DNA of 39,695 nt. Origin: Ilumatobacteraceae bacterium. GTDB taxonomy: Bacteria > Actinomycetota > Acidimicrobiia > Acidimicrobiales > Ilumatobacteraceae. The DNA is taken from NCBI GenBank assembly GCA_025463305.1, contig JAOBWK010000090.1, positions 1-39,695 on the forward strand, written 5' to 3'. The notes beneath the pieces were generated by a model. That model saw only the letters and a program-made list of their open reading frames with translations. It had not been told where the DNA came from and made no database searches. Of the stretch, positions 24,279 through 32,858 are shown in pieces; positions within the stretch are counted from its first letter, which is position 1; each line of letters starts with the position of its first letter. Position numbers and translations under genes: made by a program.

Positions 24279-26501
24279 ATGAGCATCACCACCTTCGTGC
24301 CTCCGGCAGCCGAACCGCCGTACAACGACGGACCGGTCGGGCCACCGATGGCTGATGATGCGCCGATCACCGACGACGCGGCGCCCGTCGACGAGACCGT
24401 CGCTCCCGCGACGCACACGCGCGCGCAGCGACTGCTCCACGGCCGGCCCGACGATCCGCTGTGGGTCCGGCCGACTCTGGTCGTGCTGCTGGTCGGCACC
24501 GGCGTGCTCTACATCTGGGGGCTGGGTGCGTCCGGTTGGGCGAACAGCTTCTACTCGGCCGCGGTGCAGGCCGGCACGAAGAGCTGGAAGGCCTTCTTCT
24601 TCGGCTCGTCCGACGCGTCGAACTTCATCACCGTCGACAAGCCCCCCGCCTCGCTGTGGGTGATGGAGATCTCGGCGCGCATCTTCGGCGTCAACGCGTG
24701 GAGCATCCTCGTGCCCCAGGCGCTCGAAGGCGTCGCTGCGGTCGGCCTCCTGTACGCGACGGTGCGGCGCTGGTTCACGCCGGCGGCCGGCCTCATCGCC
24801 GGCGCGGTGATGGCGCTGACGCCGGTCGCCGTGCTGATGTTCCGCTTCAACAACCCCGATGCCCTGCTCGTGCTGCTGCTCATCGGCGCCGCCTCTGCGA
24901 TGACCCGGGCGCTGGAGAACGGCAGCACCAAGTGGCTCGTCGTCGTCGGGTTGCTGATCGGCTTCGGCTTCATCGCCAAGATGCTGCAGGCGTTCGTGGT
25001 GGTGCCCGGCTTCGCGGTCACGTACCTCATCGCCGCCCCGCCGAAGTTCCTCAAGCGGCTGTGGCAGCTCCTCGTCGCCGGTGTGGCGATGTTCGTGGGC
25101 GCGGGCTGGTGGGTCGCCATCGTCGAGCTCTACCCGAAGTCGTCGCGGCCCTACGTCGGCGGCTCCACCAACAACAGCGTCCTCAACCTGATCTTCGGCT
25201 ACAACGGCCTCGGTCGCGTCACGGGCGACGAGACCGGCAGCGTCGGCGGCGGTGCGGCGCGCAACGGCGCCACGGGGATGTGGGGGCCGACCGGCCTGCT
25301 GCGAATGTTCAACACCGACTTCGGTGGGCAGGCGTCGTGGCTGATCCCGACCGCGCTGGTGCTGGGCGCCGCGGGGCTGGTGGTGACGATCAAGCGCCAC
25401 CGCACCGACCGCGGCCGTGCCGCGCTGTTGCTCTGGGGCTCGTGGCTGGTGGTCACGGGCGTGCTGCTCAGCCTGAGCAAGGGCATCATCCACCCGTACT
25501 ACACGGTCGCGCTGGCGCCGGCGATCGGCGCGCTGATCGGCATCGGCGGGCACCTGCTCTGGAAGCACCGCGCGTCGTTCCTCGCCCGCCTGGGCCTCGC
25601 CGCCGCCGTGCTGGTGTCGTCGTGGTGGGCGTACGAGCTGCTCGATCGCACGCCCGGCTGGCACCCGAACCTGCGCACGCTGGTGGTCGTGGCCGGCATC
25701 GTCGGTGCGGTTGCCTTGCTGTTCGGCCCGATGCTCGCCGGCTCGAAGCTGGCCGGATCCAAGCTCGGCAACCCGAAGCTCGCCAAGGGGGTCGCCGTCA
25801 CCGCGATCGCTGCATCGCTCGTCGCCGGCCTCGCCGGCCCGGCCGCCTACGCGCTGGACACCGCCTCGACAACGCATTCCGGCTCGCTGCCGACGGCCGG
25901 ACCGAGCGTCGGCGGCTTCGGCTTCGGCCGCGGCTTCCCGGGCGGCATCCCCGGTGGCACGCGCGGCGCCAACGGCACCGGCGGCGGCAATCGCGGCAAC
26001 GGCAATGGCAACGGTGGCTTCCCCGGTGGTGGCGGCTTCCCGGGTGGCGGCACCTTCCCCGGTGGTGGCGCCTTCCCGGGTGGCGGCACCTTCCCCCCCG
26101 GCGGCGTGCCGAACGGTGGCGGGTTCGGCGGTGGTGGCGGCGTCGGCGGTCTGCTCAACGCGAGCACGCCGAGTGCGGCGCTGACCGCGCTGCTCGACGC
26201 CGACGCCAGCCACTACACCTGGGTCCTCGCGACGGTCGGTGCCAACCAGGCGTCGGGCTACCAGCTGGCGACGGGTGATCCCGTCATGGCCATCGGCGGC
26301 TTCAACGGCACCGACCCGACCCCCACGCTGGCAGCGTTCCAGGCCTACGTCGCAGCCGGCAAGATCCACTACTTCATCCTCGGTGGGACCGGTGGCGCCA
26401 GCTCCGATGCGAGCAAGATCCGCTCGTGGGTGGAGGCCAACTTCCCCACCGTGGTCGCCGGGAACACCACCCTCTACGACCTCACCCAGCCCAAGAGCTG
26501 A
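24279..26501 (+). CDS. YkcB-like GT39 family glycosyltransferase with glycine-rich loop
   Basis: The 740-residue protein resembles the ArnT/PMT-like family 39 transferases, and in particular the YkcA/YkcB group. These enzymes use polyprenyl-phosphate sugars at the outer membrane face. A soluble N-terminus (1-60) is followed by about 11 hydrophobic segments (about 65-530). Conserved features include ASNFITVDKPPASLWV in the first outer loop, FRFNNPDALLVLLL and GIIHPYYTVALAPAIG. A glycine-rich loop with FPGGG repeats (about 546-624) precedes a C-terminal soluble domain that ends NTTLYDLTQPKS, the YkcB C-terminal type. It is divergent from the response regulator. With the GT2-GtrA genes it would form synthesis, flipping and transfer steps of a surface glycosylation route. 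Confidence 0.85.
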   Translation: MSITTFVPPAAEPPYNDGPVGPPMADDAPITDDAAPVDETVAPATHTRAQRLLHGRPDDPLWVRPTLVVLLVGTGVLYIWGLGASGWANSFYSAAVQAGTKSWKAFFFGSSDASNFITVDKPPASLWVMEISARIFGVNAWSILVPQALEGVAAVGLLYATVRRWFTPAAGLIAGAVMALTPVAVLMFRFNNPDALLVLLLIGAASAMTRALENGSTKWLVVVGLLIGFGFIAKMLQAFVVVPGFAVTYLIAAPPKFLKRLWQLLVAGVAMFVGAGWWVAIVELYPKSSRPYVGGSTNNSVLNLIFGYNGLGRVTGDETGSVGGGAARNGATGMWGPTGLLRMFNTDFGGQASWLIPTALVLGAAGLVVTIKRHRTDRGRAALLLWGSWLVVTGVLLSLSKGIIHPYYTVALAPAIGALIGIGGHLLWKHRASFLARLGLAAAVLVSSWWAYELLDRTPGWHPNLRTLVVVAGIVGAVALLFGPMLAGSKLAGSKLGNPKLAKGVAVTAIAASLVAGLAGPAAYALDTASTTHSGSLPTAGPSVGGFGFGRGFPGGIPGGTRGANGTGGGNRGNGNGNGGFPGGGGFPGGGTFPGGGAFPGGGTFPPGGVPNGGGFGGGGGVGGLLNASTPSAALTALLDADASHYTWVLATVGANQASGYQLATGDPVMAIGGFNGTDPTPTLAAFQAYVAAGKIHYFILGGTGGASSDASKIRSWVEANFPTVVAGNTTLYDLTQPKS
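26025..26096 (+). repeat. Four 18-bp in-frame repeats encoding GGGxFP
   Basis: Four consecutive 18-bp units begin at 26025, 26043, 26061 and 26079. Each encodes Gly-Gly-Gly-x-Phe-Pro, with x being Gly, Thr, Ala, Thr. Units 1/3 and 2/4 are more alike, suggesting duplication of a 36-bp pair. They lie in the glycine-rich loop of the GT39 protein and are likely to vary in copy number between strains. Confidence 0.9.
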
Positions 26502-26685
26502 GCGTCCCGCGGTTGGCGCTGGCCCGGGCCTGATCCGGGCCTGAGGGCTCACCGGCTCGAGCCCGACGGATTCGACCGATACAGCCCTGTCCATCCCCGG
26601 CGAGCGCGTGGATCCCATCCACGTCCCGCCGCGGGCGCAATGGGACAATCTCGACCGTCCAACCGTCCATCGCTGGAGAGAGTCC

Positions 26686-28713
26686 GTGTCGAACGCCACC
26701 CCGCCCCAACCCCCGATCAAGGCCAAGTCGCCCACCGGGCGGCCGACGAAGGCGATCAACCGCGGCAAGCGGAAGAAGGCGGCCCCCGCGATGGAGCGCG
26801 CTGCGCCCGAGCGCGACGACACACCATTCGCCGCCAAGCTGCGCTACCGCTTCGACACAGCGCTCTCGCGTGGCCCGTCCGTCGTCATCACCTGGCTGGG
26901 GCTCATCACCCTGTCGGTCATCCTGCTCGCCGCCACCATCCTCGCCACGTTCCGGCTCACCGGCATCAACGGCGGCTCGAAGGGCCTGAGCGTCGAGGAG
27001 GCGTTCTGGCAGTCGCTCGAACGCGTGCTCGACTCCGGCACGTTCGCCAGCGACACGGGCTGGATCACGCGCATCGTCGCCCTGCTGATCACCCTCGCCG
27101 GCATCTTCATCGCCGGCAGCCTCATCGGTCTGATCGCGAACAGTGTCGATCAGCGGATCGAGGAGCTGCGCAAGGGCCGCAGCAAGGTGATCGAGTCCGA
27201 CCACACCCTCATCCTCGGCTGGTCCACACGGGTGCCGGCCATCGTCAGCGAGCTCGTCGTCGCCAACGAGAGCATGAAGGACGCGGCGATCGTCGTCATG
27301 GCCGACGTCGACAAGACGGTGATGGAGGAGACGCTGCGCGACCTCATCCCCGACACCAAGACGACCCGCATCGTGTGCCGCCGTGGCGAGCCGTGGGTGG
27401 CGAAGAACCTGGAGCTCTCGAACCTCAACGGGGCGCGCTCGGTGGTCATCGTCGGCAACGGCCGCGACACCGACGTCGTCAAGACGCTGCTCGCCATCCG
27501 CTCGGTGCGCGCCGGCGAGGGCCTCGACCACTCGTCCGCAGCGCACATCGTCGCCGAGGTCGTCGACGGCGACACGTCGCGCTCGTTGAAGTCGCTGCTG
27601 GGTGATCGCCTCGTCACGGTCAGCTCCGACGAGATCGTCGCCGAGCTCACCGCCCAGGCATGCCGCCAGCGCGGTCTCAGCGGCGTGTTCCGCGAGCTGC
27701 TCGACTTCGACGGCGACGAGCTCTACTTCGCCCCCTTCCCCGAGCTGACCGGGCGCACCTACGCCGAGGCCCAGCTGATGTTCGAGAAGTGCGCGCTGAT
27801 CGGCGTGCTCGGCGCCGACGACGTCGTGCGCCTCAACCCGCCGCCGAACAGCGTGCTGGCCGATCGCGAGCAGCTGATCGCGGTCGTCGAGGACGACTCG
27901 ATGTTCAAGGTCGCGCCGATCGCCGCCACCCCGGCCGTGATGGTGGTGGAGGAGCCGGTCATCAGCCCGGCCTCGCGTCGCATCGTCGTCGCCGGCTGGA
28001 GCGACCTCGGGCCGCGCGTCATCTCCGAGCTGGACGAGTTCCTCGATCACCGCACCACGATCGAGCTGATGCTCGATCCAGCGCTCGTCGACGTCGAGCA
28101 CGTGCGCGGCATGCTCACGACCCGCAACGTGACGCTCGAGGTCAGCGAGCTCGGGGGCGGTCCCGAGTACGTCGCCGCCCACGCAGCGCGCCGCTCGTTC
28201 CACGAGGTGATCGTGCTCGGCTACCGAAAGGCGCTCAGCGACGACGAGGCCGATGCCCGCACCCTGCTCACGCTGCTGGCGTTCAACCAGGTCCGTCAGG
28301 CCGAAGACGTCGGCCAGGTGCGCATCGTCGCCGAGATGCTCGATCAGCGCAACGCACCGCTGGCCGAGGCCACCGGGGTCGACGACTTCGTCGTCAGCGA
28401 CGAGCTCACCAGCCTGATGCTCGCCCAGCTGAGCGAGCGCCAGGAGCTGGACCAGGTCTTCGCCGATCTGTTCGACCGGGAGGGGTGCTCGATCGAGCTG
28501 CGCCCGGCGTCGCTGTACGGCGCGCACCTCGCCACGACGTTCGCCGATGTGGTCGCCACGGCGTCGTCGCTCGGGCAGAGCGCGATCGGGTTCCGCCGAG
28601 CGACATCGGGCCAGGTGGTCGTCAACCCGGCGAAGTCCGACCCGCTGCGCCTCGATCGCGCCGACGAGGTGCTGGTGATCGCCGCCGGCCTCGTGCTCGA
28701 ACCCGCTCCCTGA
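26686..28713 (+). CDS. CASTOR/POLLUX-type putative ion channel with RCK domains
   Basis: This 675-residue protein has a basic, disordered N-terminus, a hydrophobic segment (about 64-92), a pore-like stretch EEAFWQSLERVLDSGTF, and a second hydrophobic segment (about 125-150) ending NSVDQRIEELRKGRS. Two Rossmann-like RCK regions then begin at HTLILGWSTRVPAIVSEL and RRIVVAGWSDLGPRVISEL. This layout matches bacterial relatives of plant CASTOR/POLLUX channels. Ligand-gated cation (calcium or potassium) transport is the likely function, but the ion is not determined. GTG 26686 follows GGAGAG by 5 nt; an in-frame ATG at 26608 lacks such a site. It stands alone between the GT39 gene and groES. The 184-bp upstream gap holds only a short GGGCCTGA direct repeat and a weak GACAAT box (26644-26649). 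Confidence 0.82.
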   Translation: MSNATPPQPPIKAKSPTGRPTKAINRGKRKKAAPAMERAAPERDDTPFAAKLRYRFDTALSRGPSVVITWLGLITLSVILLAATILATFRLTGINGGSKGLSVEEAFWQSLERVLDSGTFASDTGWITRIVALLITLAGIFIAGSLIGLIANSVDQRIEELRKGRSKVIESDHTLILGWSTRVPAIVSELVVANESMKDAAIVVMADVDKTVMEETLRDLIPDTKTTRIVCRRGEPWVAKNLELSNLNGARSVVIVGNGRDTDVVKTLLAIRSVRAGEGLDHSSAAHIVAEVVDGDTSRSLKSLLGDRLVTVSSDEIVAELTAQACRQRGLSGVFRELLDFDGDELYFAPFPELTGRTYAEAQLMFEKCALIGVLGADDVVRLNPPPNSVLADREQLIAVVEDDSMFKVAPIAATPAVMVVEEPVISPASRRIVVAGWSDLGPRVISELDEFLDHRTTIELMLDPALVDVEHVRGMLTTRNVTLEVSELGGGPEYVAAHAARRSFHEVIVLGYRKALSDDEADARTLLTLLAFNQVRQAEDVGQVRIVAEMLDQRNAPLAEATGVDDFVVSDELTSLMLAQLSERQELDQVFADLFDREGCSIELRPASLYGAHLATTFADVVATASSLGQSAIGFRRATSGQVVVNPAKSDPLRLDRADEVLVIAAGLVLEPAP

Positions 28714-28735
28714 CCGGCACCCCGATCTGGCCCCC

Positions 28736-28761
28736 TGATCCGGGCGCGTGATCCGGGCGCG
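28736..28761 (+). repeat. 13-bp tandem duplication upstream of groES
   Basis: TGATCCGGGCGCG occurs twice in direct tandem (28736-28748 and 28749-28761), between the channel gene and the groES promoter. The first ten bases also occur at 26531-26540, on the other side of the channel gene. No function is apparent. Confidence 0.7.
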
Positions 28762-28781
28762 TGAAACGCGGCCGGTTGCGG

Positions 28782-28811
28782 TTGCCATCCTGGCTCGCCA
28801 GCCCCTACCAT
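28782..28811 (+). promoter_or_regulatory. groES-groEL promoter
   Basis: TTGCCA (28782-28787) and TACCAT (28806-28811) are separated by 18 bp and directly abut the CIRCE operator. Binding of HrcA there would block RNA polymerase. This is a sigma-70-type promoter by inspection. Confidence 0.65.
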
Positions 28812-28837
28812 TAGCACTCGCACTCGTCGAGTGCTAA
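28811..28837. promoter_or_regulatory. CIRCE operator (HrcA-binding site)
   Basis: The element is TTAGCACTC, 9 nt, GAGTGCTAA: an exact match to the CIRCE consensus on both arms. HrcA binds it to repress chaperonin genes until heat shock titrates GroEL. It lies 64 bp upstream of groES. The hrcA gene is not in the window. Confidence 0.97.
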
Positions 28838-28901
28838 CGCCCGTGCGGCAGCGACCAGATCCGGTCCTGTCGACCACACAACACACATGGAGCTTCTCAC
28901 T

Positions 28902-29195
<294 letters not shown>

Positions 29196-29200
29196 GCTGA

Positions 29201-30859
<1,659 letters not shown>

Positions 30860-30898
30860 TCCGCTTGCGGATCGCATCGGCTGATCGCCGAAGCTTCA

Positions 30899-30937
30899 GA
30901 AGGACCCCGAGCATCTGCTCGGGGTTCTTCGCTTTTT
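30899..30937 (+). terminator. Rho-independent terminator of groES-groEL
   Basis: GAAGGACCCCGAGC (30899-30912) pairs with GCTCGGGGTTCTTC (30917-30930) around an ATCT loop: 14 pairs with one G-U. It is followed by GC and a run of five T (30933-30937). This is the clearest terminator in the window. Confidence 0.93.
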
Positions 30938-30944
30938 CGGCCAC

Positions 30945-30950
30945 TAGCTT
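30945..30950 (+). promoter_or_regulatory. -10 box (TAGCTT) for leaderless transcript
   Basis: TAGCTT ends 7 nt before the ATG at 30958, directly after the groEL terminator. No ribosome binding site is present, so a leaderless mRNA is predicted. Confidence 0.45.
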
Positions 30951-30957
30951 GTCGGGC

Positions 30958-31584
30958 ATGGCCACTCCTTCGGGCAAGCGTGCGTTCTGGATGCACCAGC
31001 TGGCGGAGTACGTCATCGCTGCGGTGTTCGTCGCGCAAGGCCTGCAGAGCGTGACGCCGGCGGTGCCGACGTTGTGCGGCGGGATGGTGCTGCTCAACAC
31101 GGCGTGCGCGAAGGGGCCGCTGTCGGCGTTCCGTGTGTTCGGCCGCAAGATGCACCGCCTGCTCGATCTCGTCGTGATCGCCGTGGTCGTCGTGATGGCC
31201 GTGCAGCCGGCCATCTCGCTCGACAACAGCACTCGGGTCATCATGGGCGTGCTGGCCTTCGTGCTCGCGTTCATCTGGTTGGGCAGCGACTTCTCCGAGT
31301 CCGAGCGGGCGCTGCGCAAGCAGGATGCCGCGCAGGCCAGGCTCGCGGCTGCAGCGGCCGCGCCGACCGCCACCACGTCGACGGCTGCGTCCGCGGCTGG
31401 GTCCGGAGCCGCGTCCGGGTCCGCGGCAGCGGGTGGAGCGGCCAGTGGCGTCCCTCGCCGGCCCTCGGTCCCACGCCCGGCCAACGACACCGTCGCCGAC
31501 ACAGTGGGGCGCACCGCCGGGCGGCTCGCCGGCAAGGGCGTCAACCTGTACCGCGATCAGGCCGCCAAGCGCCGCAAGAAGTAG
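30958..31584 (+). CDS. Membrane protein with low-complexity tail, unknown function
   Basis: I do not recognise a named family for this 208-residue protein. Residues 15-50, 68-87 and about 93-110 are hydrophobic and likely form three or four membrane helices, for example LLDLVVIAVVVVMAV and VIMGVLAFVLAFIWLG. A short acidic segment (SDFSESERAL) follows. Then comes an Ala/Ser/Gly/Thr-rich stretch (about 125-165), and a basic end with GRLAGKGVNLYRDQAAKRRKK. The tail is probably disordered and cytoplasmic. ATG 30958 lies just behind a -10 box and the groEL terminator, so it is an independent unit. The frame extends upstream into groEL only as a shadow. Conserved codon bias supports it as real. Confidence 0.75.
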   Translation: MATPSGKRAFWMHQLAEYVIAAVFVAQGLQSVTPAVPTLCGGMVLLNTACAKGPLSAFRVFGRKMHRLLDLVVIAVVVVMAVQPAISLDNSTRVIMGVLAFVLAFIWLGSDFSESERALRKQDAAQARLAAAAAAPTATTSTAASAAGSGAASGSAAAGGAASGVPRRPSVPRPANDTVADTVGRTAGRLAGKGVNLYRDQAAKRRKK

Positions 31585-31599
31585 GGCACCACTCGCCGT

Positions 31600-31605
31600 T
31601 AGCCT
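31600..31605 (+). promoter_or_regulatory. -10 box (TAGCCT) for leaderless small-gene transcript
   Basis: TAGCCT is followed by 8 nt and the ATG at 31614. This fits the leaderless pattern and supports the reality of the 58-residue gene downstream. Confidence 0.4.
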
Positions 31606-31613
31606 GTGGCCTC

Positions 31614-31790
31614 ATGGCATTCGAACGTCCCGCCCCCGACCTCACCAAGCTCGTTGCCGCGTGGCAGTCGTTCGAGCGCGGCGAAGAAGCGCCGGGCAAG
31701 GTCCTCGCCAACCTGAAGACGGCAGGCCTCGCCGACGTCCTGGAACAGCTGGTCGAGTCCGGCTGGGTGCCGGCCGTCCCGGCGAGCTGA
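31614..31790 (+). CDS. Small protein of 58 residues, unknown function
   Basis: The product starts MAFERPAPDLTKLVAAWQSF and continues with ERGEEAPGKVLANLKTAG and a helical end LADVLEQLVESGWVPAVP. It has no membrane segment or signal peptide and looks like a small helical cytosolic protein. I do not recognise a family. It has its own -10 box at leaderless spacing, typical codon bias, and a hairpin spanning its stop codon. It converges on the nucleoside hydrolase gene. It is short enough to be missed by length-filtered annotation. Confidence 0.65.
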   Translation: MAFERPAPDLTKLVAAWQSFERGEEAPGKVLANLKTAGLADVLEQLVESGWVPAVPAS

Positions 31791-31819
31791 CCGGACCCAC
31801 CCGCTGCGGGGGTCAGCTC
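31784..31819. terminator. Candidate bidirectional terminator spanning two convergent stop codons
   Basis: GAGCTGACC (31784-31792) and GGTCAGCTC (31811-31819) are perfect 9-bp inverted arms, with a further ACCC/GGG(G) pairing inside. The arms contain the TGA of the small plus-strand gene and the TGA of the minus-strand nucleoside hydrolase in mirror positions. There is no T-run, so termination would depend on the stem alone or on Rho. Confidence 0.6.
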
Positions 31820-32835
31820 GCGGTGAACAACCGGCGCAGCTGGGCGCGGAACGCGTCGACGTCGACCTCGAGCCCGATCTGCCACGGTGAGAACCCGTCC
31901 GGCAGGGTCTGCTCGCCACCGTCGCTCTTGGCGAAGAACGTGACCCGCCGATCGATCACCGTCGCGCCGAGGGCCGGCCCCGGGGCCACCTGCACGCCCA
32001 TCGGCAGCACCGGCCCTCCGACCATCTCCGGATGGACCGCCGCCATCACGGCGAGCGCGTCGTGGCACGGGAACTCGCCGGGCGCGCAGAACGTGCCGCC
32101 GAACTGGCTGTAGCAGGCCAGGGGTGCGTCGAGGAACACGCCCGCTGCCGTGTTGTGCTGCTGGACGAGCGCTACCTCGGCGGTGGTGAACGTGGCGAGG
32201 TGGGTGACGTCGAGCCCGACGAGCAGCGGTGGCGTCGTCCACGCGGCGGTGGCCACGACGTCGGCGGCGGTGGGATCGTGGGCGATGTTCGCCTCGCCGA
32301 TCGGCAGCGCGTTGCCCTGGGTGAGCGCCGCGCCGCCCATCACCACGAGGCGCTTGACCTTGGTGGCCCACGTGGGATCGGCACGGATCGCCGCGGCGAT
32401 GTTGCTGAGCGGCCCGATGGGCACGAGCACGAGCTCGCCCGGCTGCTCGCGCACGATGCGCAGGAGCATGTCGACGGCGTGCTCGGCCACGGCGCCGAAC
32501 GCGGCCTTCGGGCGATACGTGTTGCCGAGCCCGTCGTCGCCGTGGATGAACGTCGCCGGGCGCAGCTCGGGTGCCGGGCCGATGGCCGTCGCGCGGCCGG
32601 CCGCGACGGGCACCGTCGGTGCGCCGCAGGCCTCGAGGACACGGCACACGTTGTCCGTGGCGGTGCCCAGATCGACGTTGCCGTGGACGGTGGTGATGGC
32701 CACCAGCTCGACGTCGGGCGATGTCGCCGCCCACCAGATCGCGACGGCGTCGTCGACGCCACCATCGCTGTCGATCACGAGCTTCGTCTTCGTCCCGGTG
32801 GGGGCGTCGGGCAGCTCGGTCGATCCGTCGGTCAT
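31813..32835 (-). CDS. Inosine-uridine-type nucleoside hydrolase
   Basis: These enzymes hydrolyse the N-glycosidic bond of ribonucleosides in salvage. The 340-residue protein carries the calcium-binding signature as DSDGGVDDA (residues 22-30; consensus D-x-D-x-x-x-D-D). It also has ITTVHGNVDLGTATDNV, IHGDDGLGNTY, VLVPIGPLSNIAAAI, VVMGGAA, EANIAHDPTAA and a C-terminal CHDALAVMAAVHPE, where His-Asp is the conserved catalytic region. ATG 32835 gives the normal N-terminus and sits 6 nt behind a -10 box, implying a leaderless mRNA. It is divergent from the Nudix gene with only 23 bp between starts. Substrate preference is not predictable. Confidence 0.92.
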   Translation of the reverse strand: MTDGSTELPDAPTGTKTKLVIDSDGGVDDAVAIWWAATSPDVELVAITTVHGNVDLGTATDNVCRVLEACGAPTVPVAAGRATAIGPAPELRPATFIHGDDGLGNTYRPKAAFGAVAEHAVDMLLRIVREQPGELVLVPIGPLSNIAAAIRADPTWATKVKRLVVMGGAALTQGNALPIGEANIAHDPTAADVVATAAWTTPPLLVGLDVTHLATFTTAEVALVQQHNTAAGVFLDAPLACYSQFGGTFCAPGEFPCHDALAVMAAVHPEMVGGPVLPMGVQVAPGPALGATVIDRRVTFFAKSDGGEQTLPDGFSPWQIGLEVDVDAFRAQLRRLFTAS

Positions 32836-32841
32836 GTCCCG

Positions 32842-32851
32842 ACCGTAGCCT
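32842..32851. promoter_or_regulatory. Overlapping divergent -10 boxes sharing TA
   Basis: On the plus strand TAGCCT (32846-32851) lies 7 nt before the Nudix GTG at 32859. On the minus strand TACGGT (32847 down to 32842) lies 6 nt before the hydrolase ATG at 32835. The two hexamers share the TA step at 32846-32847, so polymerase could open only one direction at a time. Confidence 0.5.
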
Positions 32852-32858
32852 GAGCCCG

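Noticed and set aside
26025..26096. 18-bp repeats in the GT39 gene as a mobile or regulatory repeat
   Set aside because: They are in frame and encode a glycine-rich loop, so they are better explained as a protein-level repeat.
26608..26685. ATG 26608 as start of the channel gene
   Set aside because: No ribosome binding site before it, whereas GTG 26686 follows GGAGAG by 5 nt; the extra residues look like noncoding sequence.
28736..28761. 13-bp tandem repeat upstream of groES as the beginning of a CRISPR array
   Set aside because: Only two copies with no spacers, and no cas genes are present.
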